A stretch of 64,000 nt of DNA from Urechis unicinctus (lineage: Eukaryota; Annelida; Polychaeta; Xenopneusta; Urechidae). A program made the translations under genes and the position numbers. The DNA lies in assembly GCA_034190875.2 (NCBI GenBank), contig CM067344.1, positions 17,678,082 through 17,742,081 of the forward strand, read 5' to 3'. Below are positions 14,701 through 25,842 of the stretch, one piece after another; the stretch's first letter is position 1; the number at the start of each line of letters is the position of its first letter. Under the pieces are notes generated by a model, which saw nothing but the letters and a program-made list of their open reading frames with translations, did no database searches and was not told the origin of the DNA.

Positions 14701-15284
14701 TAATGTTGCAGCCATCATACTCCCAAGTGATGTATGCCTACATTGGCGCCATGCAGCGGATGAAGCGCATGGTCCACACGACGACCAGAGCGCCCCATCC
14801 TATAGTTGGCAATGCACTTGATGATATATCATTTTACAATGAATGTCATGGGTGACACTCTTGCGTTGGTGGTGAGTTTGTGGAGAGAATATTTTCAGGA
14901 ATAAATGAAAGTCTACAAGTTATGAATGTTCAGCGAGTCATATGACAATAAGGAAACATGATGCCCTCGTGAAAAGCAGTTACTGAAATCACAATTCGTT
15001 GAAAACTTAGCCTCAGAACCAATGTTTTATCATAGAATCATAACACAGAGACATGAATGAGCGGCGACTGTGATTTCCTTAAGTTACAGCTCTGTAGCTC
15101 AAATGACGAATGATTCTTAAGAAACTGAATCAATGTCTTATTCCTTGTGCGTAAGGGTCAGGGGTCAAAGCGATTTATTGTAATGCATGGAGGGACACCA
15201 AGAATTTCGACAACATTAAACCATTATCACCATTGCCATCATGACCAGTATCGTTTACAGGATCATTATTGTGTTCGTCATCAT
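8797..15284. other. Intergenic DNA, no gene seen
   Basis: Unique sequence. Open frames up to about 113 codons occur on both strands (for example 10864-11202 minus, 12196-12528 plus) but have no recognisable motif. I see no tRNA or rRNA. Confidence 0.5.
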
Positions 15285-15363
15285 TATGATGTTAATGATG
15301 ATCATTATAAATGATGATCATGATAAAGATGATGATGATGATGATCATCATCATCATCATCAC
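15285..15363. repeat. GAT/ATC repeat with a 34-bp perfect palindrome
   Basis: Six GAT triplets run directly into ATC/CAT triplets, so 15328-15361 is a perfect 34-bp palindrome centred on GATC. The left flank (15297-15327) is a decayed ATGATGATCATTAT-type version that is also partly self-complementary. Confidence 0.93.
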
Positions 15364-16077
15364 TGACATCAGCGCCTTTGTCATCGTCACCTTATGATGC
15401 AGATCGACATCATCCTGTCCTTCGTGCATCCCTGTATTACCTGGAAATCAACACCTGCCTACATGCGCCATATCTTACAACGTTCATCAACTGACACCGG
15501 GACGGGTGAGGTTCTACCGGCACGAGGAGGTCACGATACATCGTCGTCTACGACTCACGCGCTTGTGACAGCGTGAAGGTCATGGCAATCTGGATACAAT
15601 AGGTTAATGATTACAGATAATGCCAACCAAAATAACCCACCATATCATTCATTAACAGCCCGTGCTCCCTACTTACATCTCCCATTTTCTCAGCGGTGAG
15701 GACTGAGATTTTAAACAGCAGCTGTCCATCATGGAACAACGCAAGGATATTTTAATTTCCTTCGGGGTCAAAGGCCATGTTAAGAATTCGTTCTCCATCA
15801 TCATCTGACAACCTTTGACCTTTCGACTACGCCCGGGTAGCCTGAGCGAGTTGTGGCCGGCGTGGAGCAAGGCTTGGGGAGATGGGACCGTGACCGACAA
15901 GCTGGTCCTATAGCTCCGCCACAAGCTGTCTCCCGTGCGCTATCCGTCTTTTTAACAAGATGGTTTCTGCATAATAAAGAGATCGTGCAAGTTAAACGCG
16001 CAAGCGTTGTGCGGGTGAGGTGGTCGGGTGGAGAGGGGAACTCGTGAGCGTCGTCACGCTCGTCAGCCTTAGAGCCG
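15364..16077. other. Intergenic DNA, no gene seen
   Basis: Unique sequence, somewhat GC-richer than its surroundings towards the right end. Nothing recognisable. Confidence 0.5.
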
Positions 16078-16570
16078 GGTGTCGGCCGTCACGCTCCCCA
16101 CCACTGATGTGGCCGTCACGCTCCCCACCACTGATGCGGTCGTCGCGCTCGCTACCACTGATGTGGTCGTCTCGCTCGTCGTCACTGATGTTGTCGTCGC
16201 GCTCGATACCACCGATGTGGTGGTCACGCTCGCTACCACTGATGTGGTCGTCTCGCTCGTCGTCACTGATGTGGTCGTCGCGCTCGCTACCACTGATGTG
16301 GTCGTCTCGCTCGTCGTCACTGATGTGGTCGTCGCGCTCGCTACCACTGATGTGGTCGTCTCGCTCGTCGTCACTGATGTGGTCGTCTCGCTCGTCGTCA
16401 CTGATGTGGTCGTCGCGCTCGCTACCACCGATGTGGTCGTCACGCTCGCTACCACTGATGTGGTCGTCTCGCTCGTCGTCACTGATGTGGTCGTCGCTCT
16501 CGCTACCACTGATGTGGTCGTCTCGCTCGTCGTCACCGATGTGGTCGTCACGCTCGCTACCACTGACGTA
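16078..16570. repeat. 27-bp minisatellite with higher-order alternation
   Basis: About 18 units of 27 bp share ACTGATGTGGTCGTC. Two variants largely alternate: one carries GCTCGCTACC and the other GCTCGTCGTC before ACTGATG, giving a partial 54-bp higher-order unit. In the first variant ACCAC-TGAT-GTGGT is a small hairpin. The unit is divisible by three and lacks stops, so long frames (Val/Leu/Thr-rich and Ser/Leu/Met-rich) run through on both strands. I regard these as non-coding. Confidence 0.93.
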
Positions 16571-18204
16571 GTGAATTCACTTCTTACTGCCTTTCTGTCC
16601 GACTGTGTTTGTCTGTTCGTAAGTTACATAGATATTTTGAATGTATTTGTTGGAAGTTCTCGGAACAATTGGTCGCGGATCACTCAGTTAGATTGGAATG
16701 GGTTTTCCCCTCGGAGATCCAGTTTTCAATCCCGGATAATAAAAAGATTCAAGTTCGGTCAAATTAGTAATCTCATTCCTTCTCATGCCACTTGTACCAT
16801 TAGGAAGTAGTTCGGACCAACTTCTTCAAACATTTTAGTTATTAATGTACCATTTCGAAAGTTTGTAAAATGAAGGGTTGCTCAAATTGGTGGAGATATG
16901 TTCTCTCTTGTAAACGCTCTATTTTATTACGTTGTCAGGGCGATAAAGCAGGAGTTCGGGAAGAAGCCTCGTGTGGTGACTTTACACTAAGTAAATCACT
17001 CCGCCTTATAGGAGCGTCACCACGTCGCCTTCCGCTCAAAGCGCTTGTCCTTCATTAAATTGACAATAAATAAATGTATACACATTTTCAATCTAGGCTG
17101 TCAGTTAGTTGACGCCCGGATACATAAACGACTTACAGCAAAAGTAGTCACTTAGTTGTCAGTTCAAGGGGTTTTTTTTGTTAGAATTTCGTTCCCATGA
17201 CTATTTTTGACGAGTGTAAGTATGACTTTAATGTATAAGATGAGTTTAATGGTGTGCACCAATGAAGCGGTGAATTGATTAGTTTTGATACACGACACTA
17301 TACCACCAATCAATCTCCGCTACAAATACAGATATACAAGATCAAACATCCCTGGCCAAGTGAACTTGAGAGGGTCTGATCAATAAGCGAGAAGTGTAAA
17401 GCGTCGTTTGACTCGTTTATTTGTCTATAAGACCCAATGATTGAGAAAACGATGGGTTTCTATTGGTGTTTATTATAAAGCGTCAGTTTGAAATTCAATT
17501 TTGCGGATATTCTCATAAATTCGAACGCCCTTAATGGTCATGGTAACAATAAGGAACTGTTTCAGTCTTGTAACATGCTGTGCATCCTAACGGAAGAAGT
17601 TATATTTTATCGCGCTAACAGATAAAAGCAACGATATCCTCTCATTCATTTTGTGGTCACGGAGGATTTCTCGTTCTGAATGAGCGTACGTGGGTTACGA
17701 AGCTGGAGCGGAGACTTGGTTGAGTGAGGCGGCGGGTCGACCGGAAGGGAGGGTCGTGAGAACGTACCAAGTAATACACCACCTACGTACTCAGCTACTT
17801 CACTTGTCCCAATCCTGCTCAATGATACACACATAATGAGGTATACATATCATGTTATGTATTGGTATGGCTGTCGTCCGGACTCATTGATATAGAGGAA
17901 GATAGTGTCGTCATATCCGCTTGTCAATGCAAAACTCTTGTTGTTATTTAAATGAATACAATAATAAGCATGAAATTTTGTCCTGAAATCAAAAAATTAT
18001 GTGAGAAATATGTCTGGCTTATCATTATCTCCATATCGTGAGCAATCGAGGCTTTGATGCATTGATGTGTGTGTTATTGCATCGATGTTCTGAAGTGGCC
18101 AGGTATGTCATGGCAACCCCTGGTCCATATCGCACCGTTTACAAACATGTGTTTGAAACTGAAGAGGCTATATGCGCCGGTTTCTCTAACTTACCTCTGC
18201 GTAT

Positions 18205-18206
<2 letters not shown>
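16571..18206. other. Intergenic DNA, no gene seen
   Basis: AT-rich unique sequence with no exon-like segment and no recognisable RNA gene. Confidence 0.55.

Positions 18207-18275
<69 letters not shown>
18207..18275. repeat. (AG)34 dinucleotide microsatellite
   Basis: A pure AG tract of about 69 bp; it accounts for an Arg-Glu run in an accidental plus-strand frame. Confidence 0.96.
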
Positions 18276-18276
<1 letters not shown>

Positions 18277-19894
18277 GCTGTTTATTTCGCATTCACTAAA
18301 TGAAATTGCATGAGTTATAACGTCAAAGCGGAATCTATAGACAGGCTAATACAACCTTATCTGTCAGGCCATGAAGAGAATGCTGGGACACGTGATGTGA
18401 TTGTATCTAGAAAGTGATATAAATGAAGAATGTGATGTCATATAAATTCAGATCTTTTCATTTAACATTTGTCTGAAAAACACGGAAATGCGCTCGACTA
18501 GTCCGTTGTATAGATCCAAGGCATGTATATATAATTACAGCCTCTCCGAATAGCCCTGCATCAGATCGTCCTCGCCACAGGTATATCATGCGCTGAGGTG
18601 ACGTACATGTCTTTTCAGCTTCTTGACCCCACCGCTTATTCCACCCCACACCTCGTTTTCTCGACCCCGTCAACACACTCAACATGCTCCCTATTCATGA
18701 ATGGGGTCAAAGTGTGATACTTGCGGCGATGAAATATTTTATTTTTTCATATTCTGACTGTTCACCAATGGCATTTTAATTAAACGAGGTCTGGTTTTTC
18801 GACTTAGTGATATAATGATGACAATTTCCCAAGTTTGTCTAAATTTGTCATTTGAATCTTGGTAAATCTCTAGGAATCCTATGGGAATATCCTGTAATAA
18901 AATTGGCCATTTGCAAATCTGCCATTGTGTATACAGATACGATTAGTTAATGTTAATGGTATAACAACATGCCGGGGAACTCCAGATTGCCACATTCCTC
19001 TGTAAATTCAACAAGTGGTCAATTCAATTCAAACCGCAGTGAAATATGTCATTTGGATGTATACAGGACTAGCAACCGCAAATAATACGCGACACCGAGA
19101 TCCTAATTCACTTACAGTCAGCAATTCCAACATGGATACCACAGAATATATGCTCCTGCATTTGATATTATGGCGACCGAGTGAATTATCAGCACAACGA
19201 GGATGTCCATAATGGCTCTTTGACAATACGAAATATGTCAGCTTCATTGAGCCCTCGTGTCACCGCGTTCAAGTCGAAGCAGGTTTGCCCATAAATAACT
19301 TAGCCGATCAGATGATCTCCTACACAGTCAACGCTAAACCCCGATCCAAGTGCCCCATCAGTGACCACCACATTGTCAATCTCCAACAATAGGCGTTTCG
19401 TATGGCGGTCCTGATTCCTTCATTTAGTTAACACCTCATTGGAAGCCATTACCGTGAGCAATCACTTGTAAGAAGACCAGTGAATGCTGGCTGGCGCCGA
19501 CACAAAACCTGCCTGGAATGCCATAGAATGCCAGTCGTAGGCGCTGCATTATTCCAGAGAGCGACATTCAATGCCCGGGGCTGAAGATAATTGATTGTAA
19601 ATGATGGTTTGATGGACTTATATGGCATCTTTCGTTAATTGTATTAAGCATCAGTCCAAACGCCTGATGCGACATGATGCTCCAAGCTCCTCTCCTCGCG
19701 TTGTCAATGCGGATATTCCACTGTGTTCAAAGATCAATACATGCGTAGAGCCACGTCATGTTTCTATATTGTCAATGAGTACACATATCGCCTGTATCTC
19801 TTAGCAATGGGGTGTGTGAGATAATGGGAATCTGTTAGAGGGCATTGTATCCAGATATATACATCTTACTTTCTTGCCTTTGTCAACACTTCAG
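18276..19894. other. Intergenic DNA, no gene seen
   Basis: AT-rich unique sequence without a supportable gene. Confidence 0.55.
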
Positions 19895-21190
19895 GGACAG
19901 ATATATCTACATGTTTACCTTTGTCATTCATTGAGAAGCCAGAACCAGATATATCTGCAGACTTTCCATTGGCATGCCATGAGACACAAGGGACAGATAT
20001 ATCTGCAGACTTTCCATCGGCATGCCATGAGACACAAGGGACAGATATATCTGCAGACTTTCCGTTGGCATGCCATGAGACACAAGGGACAGATATATCT
20101 GCAGACTTTCCATTGGCATGCCATGAGACACAAGGGACAGATATATCTGTAGACTTTTCATTGGCATGCCATGAGACACAAGGCAGATATATCTGCAGAC
20201 TTTTCATTGGCATGCCATGAGACACAAGGCAGATATATCTGCAGACTTTCCATTGGCATGCTATGAGACACAAGGCAGATATATCTGCAGACTTTTCATT
20301 GGCATGCCATGAGACACAAGGCAGACATATCTGTAGACTTTCCATTGGCATGCCATGAGACACAAGGCAGATATATCTGCAGACTTTTCATTGGCATGCC
20401 ATGAGACACAAGGCAGACATATCTGCAGATATATCTGAAGACTTTTTCCATTGGCATGCTATGAGACACAAGGCAGATATATCTGCAGACTTTTCATTGG
20501 CATGCCATGAGACACAAGGCAGACATATCTGTAGACTTTCCATTGGCATGCCATGAGACACAAGGCAGATATATCTGCAGACTTTTCATTGGCATGCCAT
20601 GAGACACAAGGCAGATATATCTGCAGACTTTCCATTGGCATGCCATGAGACACAAGGCAGATATATCTGTAGACTTTTCATTGGCATGCCATGAGACACA
20701 AGGCAGATATATCTGTAGACTTTCCATTGGCATGCCATGAGACACAAGGCAGATATATCTGCAGACTTTCCATTGGCATGCCATGAGACACAAGGCAGAT
20801 ATATCTGCAGACTTTCCATTGGCATGCCATGAGACACAAGGCAGATATATCTGCAGACTTTTCATTTCCATGCCATGAGATACAAGGGACATATATATAT
20901 CTGCATGTTTTCTTTTGCCATGCCTTGAGACAGAAGGGACAGATATATATGCAGACTTTCCATTTCCATGCCTTGAGACACAAGGGACATATATATATCT
21001 GCATGTTTTCTTTTGCCATGCCTTGAGACACAAGGGACATATATATATCTGCATGTTTTCTTTTGCCATGCCTTGAGACACAAGGGACATATATATATCT
21101 GCATGTTTTCTTTTGCCATGCCTTGAGACACAAGGGACATATATATATATCTGCATGTTTTCTTTTGCCATGCCTTGAGACACTAGGGAC
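19895..21190. repeat. 46-50-bp minisatellite in three length blocks
   Basis: About 26 units share palindromic elements AGATATATCT, often CTGCAG, and in most copies GGCATGCC followed by ATGAGACACAAGG. The first complete units are 48 bp (starts at 19947, 19995, 20043, 20091), most following ones are 46 bp (from 20139 to about 20870), and the last block (about 20880-21190) has 50-bp units with CTGCATGTTTTCTTTTGCC. One copy near 20418-20450 has an inserted partial unit. Open frames on both strands through this array (up to 229 codons) are repeat artefacts. Confidence 0.96.
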
Positions 21191-22639
21191 AGATATATTT
21201 GTCATGCGATGAAAGGTGGGAACTATGGTTGCCATTCTTTTGTCACACTTGTGGAGCGACAGGCCAGCTACTTTGCTCATCGACGTCCCATATCATTCCC
21301 CTTTATGGAGTCTATAAAGCTAATTACCTTATTCTTTGTTGAGATGGTAGATTTTTGTGACTGATGTCCTAGTTGGTCATATGCATGCCCCGGCCCCTGG
21401 ATCCCCAGTTAACATTGTCACCTCTAAACCAGCATCACTCTATTCACCTCTCAAAAAAACAACATCACCGCCAAATATGGCGATTACAGCCAAATAATAC
21501 ATTCACCTTAAATCACCTACATATGATACTTTCAAACTCTGACAGAGAACATCTGTACGCGCATCAGCCAATAGGAGCGCCCGCTAAGCCGAGACACGAT
21601 GGCGGTAAGCCGCGCGTTTCACGCTCGGATCTCTTTGCCCACGACGCAGCGCCTGGCGGTATGAATCATGCAATGATCCGGCTCAATTATCCACTTCCTA
21701 TCTCCCAATGACAGCCAATGACAGGCCATGTGAGTCGGTTCTTACTATTTTCCCAGGCTTTTCTCTTCATGGGTCTTTATTTCATACCGGAAGTAGAAAA
21801 ACCTCATCATATCTTTTGGTCTTTTCAAAGTAATTTTTTTCTCCCTTTTCTGTCTGATGGTCTTCATCAAAGCATGTGACAATTGGACAGGGGCCTCGAA
21901 TCGCTTTAATACCCATAAGTGTTACACCCCCTGTTCATGTTCGCTGTTGCTGACAAAATGATAAATCAACGTTTTCATTTTCTAGTCGGCATTGCTTGGT
22001 AGAGATGCGACGTTCCTTGACGGTCAAACTATGACGCTATATGTAGCATTGGCAACTTGGATGTATTTAGCAGGAGGGGTGATGGAAGTTGTCAGGTTAC
22101 AACAAAAGGCCTGTTGAGGCTATGGGCTGCTCAACTGATGTCCTCCCACGAATACCTTGCCCATTCTTAACAGTCATATTCGTTGTAACGGAAGCTCGTC
22201 ATGGGAAAATCACATTCACTGCCTGACTTCTCTTTTTGAATTAGGTGCTCAGAAGAAATCAAAACTGCCATGTTCGATGTCACGTGGTCTTTAGGATACA
22301 GTATCGATTAGCATTCACTTAGTGAACCAGAAACGAACAATATACATCCGATATCAACTGGCAACGATTCTGCATGGCAGTGGGGATAGGCTACGAGTTC
22401 TTGTAGATTTTGTGTCCAATCTTAGATCAATTTAGAGGAGAAAGTATCGGCCTAAACGTAGCGATTATGACACGTATATATAAGACAATGGAGATTTGAA
22501 TGCAAAGGTCCATGCATATGAATGGGTCAATACATCAGCTTATGATCATCGTAGTATTGCATGCTGATCAGAGTCTCAATGCATCAAGCAAATCTCACCC
22601 CATTTCCTTGAAATAATTGTGTAATAATGAAAGGCAATG
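21191..22639. other. Intergenic DNA downstream of Prdm3/16, no gene seen
   Basis: Unique sequence between the minisatellite and the gene's likely 3' end. No frame with recognisable content. Confidence 0.5.
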
Positions 22640-23607
22640 TAAATTACACTCAATTTTATTTAATATTATTTATGACAAATTTATGCACAGATTAATATAA
22701 ATAACAAAGCAATTGAAATTAGCAAACCCTAGCAGTACGTGTAACATGCCGTGGTTGACACGGCCGATAGAGAGGCAGACGACACAAACTGACATGACGC
22801 TAGTACTCGACAACTGTCCCACCACACACACCATCAACAGATGACACACATTGCTGCAAAATGATTGGTTGAAACAAAAGATTTCAAAAGTCACACCAAA
22901 CTTCAGTCAGATTAAGAAAATTCGTGGTTCGTATTCAGAACACAAAATTGAAGGAACCATTGTCAAGTGATTGCATAAAAATTCATTTGTGGAGACAAAA
23001 CACCAAAACATATACAAATGAGATCGTTACAACTGAATAAGCTATCTATCGACACTGCAACAAGATCGGATTGCTTGCAAAACTGTATTTACAACTTTCT
23101 TGCAGATTACATAATTATTGAGAAAAAAATAAACAAAGATTCAAAATAAATATGGTAGCCATAGAAACTAACACAAATCTTGATCAATCCATATAAATAT
23201 GAAAAGTATAAATGAGACCCATTCACTACATTAAGTAGAAGCATCAATGGTCGAAGTCATTACTCACAGAACATTAGTTTTGAAACTTAATACAAATGAT
23301 TGATCTCAGTGCATTCCATGGCAAACATATTCTGCGTCAAGGCAGACTGGACGTCTTGTGATGTCAGACATTAGAAACAAAGAGAATTACAGCCTAACAA
23401 GAGCACACCATTAATTTAATCTGCAAGTAAACTAAAGAATAACAAATGAACGATAATGCATTGACTAGTAGCATTCTTGCAAATGATACTTTGTTCACTG
23501 ATCAAGTATATTTGTTCCTCTCTGGCTGAAAGGACTGGCCCAGTCTAGACCCACTGTGACAGAGCTGTGGCTAGGAGGTTTGCACTGGCTTTGGTGCTGT
23601 GACATTC
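22640..23607 (-). other. Probable 3' UTR of the Prdm3/16 gene
   Basis: Downstream of the stop codon the sequence is AT-rich, free of tandem repeats and without a convincing frame. It continues to a canonical polyadenylation signal about 950 nt away. The 3' end is inferred from that signal alone; no transcript data are available, and shorter or longer ends are possible. Confidence 0.55.
22655..22660 (-). terminator. AATAAA polyadenylation signal
   Basis: Minus-strand AATAAA (TTTATT on the plus strand) sits about 950 nt below the stop codon in an AT-rich setting. Cleavage would be expected roughly 10-30 nt further down, near 22625-22645. It is the first canonical hexamer in a suitable position that I noticed. 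Confidence 0.5.
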
Positions 23608-25842
23608 TCATGTAGATATGGTCAAAGGAGTGGTCAATGATTTCACGTCGTAGTGGCCACTCAGGTGTTTTGACAGTTCAGAAGGGGTACTATGGAAACC
23701 GTTACTGAGTAATCTGTCATTCTCGACGCCGCTATCATCATTGTTGTTGTCAAGTCGGGCTCGTTTGGTCATTGGAATACCGTCAAGCTCGTCGTCGTCA
23801 TCGACCAAGTCGTCGCCTAATTCGTCCTCGTCAACATCATCGTCTTCATCGTCATCAGGATGAATAATTTCATCGTCAATGAGATCCTCGTCGTCCTCAG
23901 CGTCCAAGCCAGTGACCTTGTCAATGACCTTGAGCTGGCTCTGCTTCTCAATCTGAGCAGTGATGGAGAAGTTGGAATCAATGTTCATGAAGCCGCGCGG
24001 GTCACGCTCGTCCGATGTAGCTTTGCCGATGAAGTTTCGGATCTCGTCGAAGTAGGACTCTTCCTTTTCGTCCAGTTCATGCTCGCTGCCTGGAGGGGGC
24101 GAGTCGATGACGTTGGGCCCTTCGGACTCGTGCTTCTTCAAGTGCCTGTCCAAATTGGTTTGTTGACCAAAGCATCGGTCACACAAGGGACATTTGAAAG
24201 GCTTCTCTTTGTTGTGAATGTTTCGCACATGGCGTTGGAGGTTGGACGAGATGCTGAAGGAACGCTCGCAGTACTTACACTTGTACGGCTGCTCGCCAGT
24301 GTGCGTGCGCAGATGGCGCGTCAGATTGGCGGAACGCGGGAAGATTTTGCCACAGAATTTACACGAGTATCGGTCCTTGATTTTGTTACCATGATGAAAA
24401 GGAAAGCCGTCCGGGCTGACGTCGAGTTTCATGACGGGGTGGAAGACTTTGGTGGGATCGAAGGGATTGCGATGAGGCATCATGCCATGCATGGTTTGCA
24501 TGTGAGGCATAGGAGGCGCGGGCATGGGGAAGCGCTGCATGGACATCATACGGACGGCGCGCTCCTGGAGACTGGCTAACTTCTCCTTGTCCATTTTATA
24601 CATCTCCATCACACTGGTTGGCATGGGCGACGGGTATGCCTGGTGGAGCTTTTTGGTGGCAGGAGAGGGCATCTTCATGGTACTCACCGGTTCCACGGGG
24701 CTAGGCAGGCTCCTGTGAGGACGTCTATCGCCACCGAATATGTGGGTTTTACGTGGTGTTTTCTCCGGTGTGATCTCTTTGATCTTTGTGCTAAGATCGA
24801 GCGGAAGTTCACTGCTACCTGACGACGACTTTGAGAGATCGAGCAGACCGCTGTCAGAGGACGACTTCCGTTTGCTGTCCGTGGCGTTGGGTGCGGGTGA
24901 ACTGGCGGAGTGAGCGCCGGGCGAGACGGACGGGGTGGTGTTGTTAAGAAGGCGGCTGACCGGAACAGACAGTTGGGGAACCTGAGAGGAGCCCCGCGAG
25001 CCGTGGGACGAGGCCCGACCGCGTATACTGCGGTCCTGTTCACTCTCAGAGTCCGCGTCTGAACCATGGCTGTCCATGTCACTGTTAGGCTGGCTAATGT
25101 CGGACAGGTCCGAGCCGTCCACGGCCTTGGGGCTGTCGTAGGCAGCATACTTGTGGGCGCCGTAAGCCGCGGCTTTTGGGGTGCTAGCGCTGGTTGGCGA
25201 GGAAGCCATGAGCATCTGTTGTGAGGTACACATGGGCACCTTGGCATCGGGCAAGACTGGAGGCGTGAGGGCGGCCAGAGGGTGACCTGGAGGGAACATG
25301 GGGAAGGAGGGTGCCAACGGGGTGTAGAATGGGAAGGGAGGTCGTGGGTTGTAGTAGTTCATGTAAGCTGCAGCAGAGAGTGCGGGCGATTGGGATACTG
25401 TCGGGTTGACGGGGGTGGGTTTCTCAGGAGCGGACACGTTGTGGGGCGACTGGAATGGGTAACGGGCGCCGTTACGCAGCATGCCTTCACAGAACCTCTT
25501 ATGTTTACTCAGCGACGTCATGGTGGAAAATGCTTGACCGCAGTCCTTGCACTTGATCTGCTGACGACAATCTGCATGCATCCTCTTGTGTCGACACAGG
25601 TTGGAGAATTGGGTGTATGCCTTGAGACAGACCTCGCACTGGAAGGGCTTCACGCTGCTGTGGATGTGCTGGTGCTGTTTTAGGCCGCTCGACGTGGCGA
25701 ACGTCTTGCCGCAGTCGGGGCACGCGTGGCTGCGCGCGCCCACGTGCGTCGAACGGATGTGACGCTGCAGGTTGCTGGGGTCGGTGAATACCTTGTCACA
25801 ATTCTCACAGGGGAACTGCTTACCGTATTCGCCGTCCGTGTC
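23608..25842 (-). CDS. MECOM/PRDM16: Prdm3/16 exon 7: fingers, CtBP motif, C-terminal fingers and acidic tail
   Basis: This terminal exon encodes residues 323-1066 and the TGA stop. It opens [15 protein letters not shown] after a tttttttgacag acceptor. Fingers by Cys/His positions are 334/337/350/355 ([12 protein letters not shown]), 363/366/379/383 ([10 protein letters not shown]), 391/394/407/411 ([14 protein letters not shown]) and 420/423/436/440 (C2HC). These equal vertebrate fingers 4-7. Next come a Pro/Met-rich region, a [17 protein letters not shown] acidic patch from about 564, LLDLS (655-659) and PLDLS (669-673, CtBP docking), and [11 protein letters not shown] (686-696), conserved in the family. 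C-terminal fingers lie at 816/819/832/836, 844/847/860/865 and 873/876/889/893, followed by [16 protein letters not shown] (913-928). An Asp/Glu-rich run covers about 970-1010, then TKRAR, a possible nuclear signal. In vertebrates this part is spread over many exons. Confidence 0.97.
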   Translation of the reverse strand, partial: DTDGEYGKQFPCENCDKVFTDPSNLQRHIRSTHVGARSHACPDCGKTFATSSGLKQHQHIHSSVKPFQCEVCLKAYTQFSNLCRHKRMHADCRQQIKCKDCGQAFSTMTSLSKHKRFCEGMLRNGARYPFQSPHNVSAPEKPTPVNPTVSQSPALSAAAYMNYYNPRPPFPFYTPLAPSFPMFPPGHPLAALTPPVLPDAKVPMCTSQQMLMASSPTSASTPKAAAYGAHKYAAYDSPKAVDGSDLSDISQPNSDMDSHGSDADSESEQDRSIRGRASSHGSRGSSQVPQLSVPVSRLLNNTTPSVSPGAHSASSPAPNATDSKRKSSSDSGLLDLSKSSSGSSELPLDLSTKIKEITPEKTPRKTHIFGGDRRPHRSLPSPVEPVSTMKMPSPATKKLHQAYPSPMPTSVMEMYKMDKEKLASLQERAVRMMSMQRFPMPAPPMPHMQTMHGMMPHRNPFDPTKVFHPVMKLDVSPDGFPFHHGNKIKDRYSCKFCGKIFPRSANLTRHLRTHTGEQPYKCKYCERSFSISSNLQRHVRNIHNKEKPFKCPLCDRCFGQQTNLDRHLKKHESEGPNVIDSPPPGSEHELDEKEESYFDEIRNFIGKATSDERDPRGFMNIDSNFSITAQIEKQSQLKVIDKVTGLDAEDDEDLIDDEIIHPDDDEDDDVDEDELGDDLVDDDDELDGIPMTKRARLDNNNDDSGVENDRLLSNGFHSTPSELSKHLSGHYDVKSLTTPLTIST

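Noticed and set aside
16020..16810. 183- and 243-codon plus-strand frames and a 164-codon minus frame
   Set aside because: Produced by the stop-free 27-bp repeat; several frames on both strands are open together and there is no flanking coding-like sequence.
19895..21190. CRISPR-like regular array
   Set aside because: Units are contiguous and similar along their whole length with no unique spacers, and the genome is an animal's.
20494..21280. Frames of 200-229 codons on the minus strand with repeated Met/Cys/Ile-rich peptides
   Set aside because: They run through the 46-50-bp minisatellite in several frames at once; the repeat happens to lack stops.
23860..24579. 239-codon open frame on the plus strand across exon 7
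   Set aside because: It is the complement of strongly biased coding sequence of Prdm3/16; it has no recognisable domain and no splice or promoter context.
24684..25247. 187-codon minus-strand frame inside exon 7
   Set aside because: Alternative frame of the same exon; low-complexity Pro/Thr/Arg product, shadow of the real frame.
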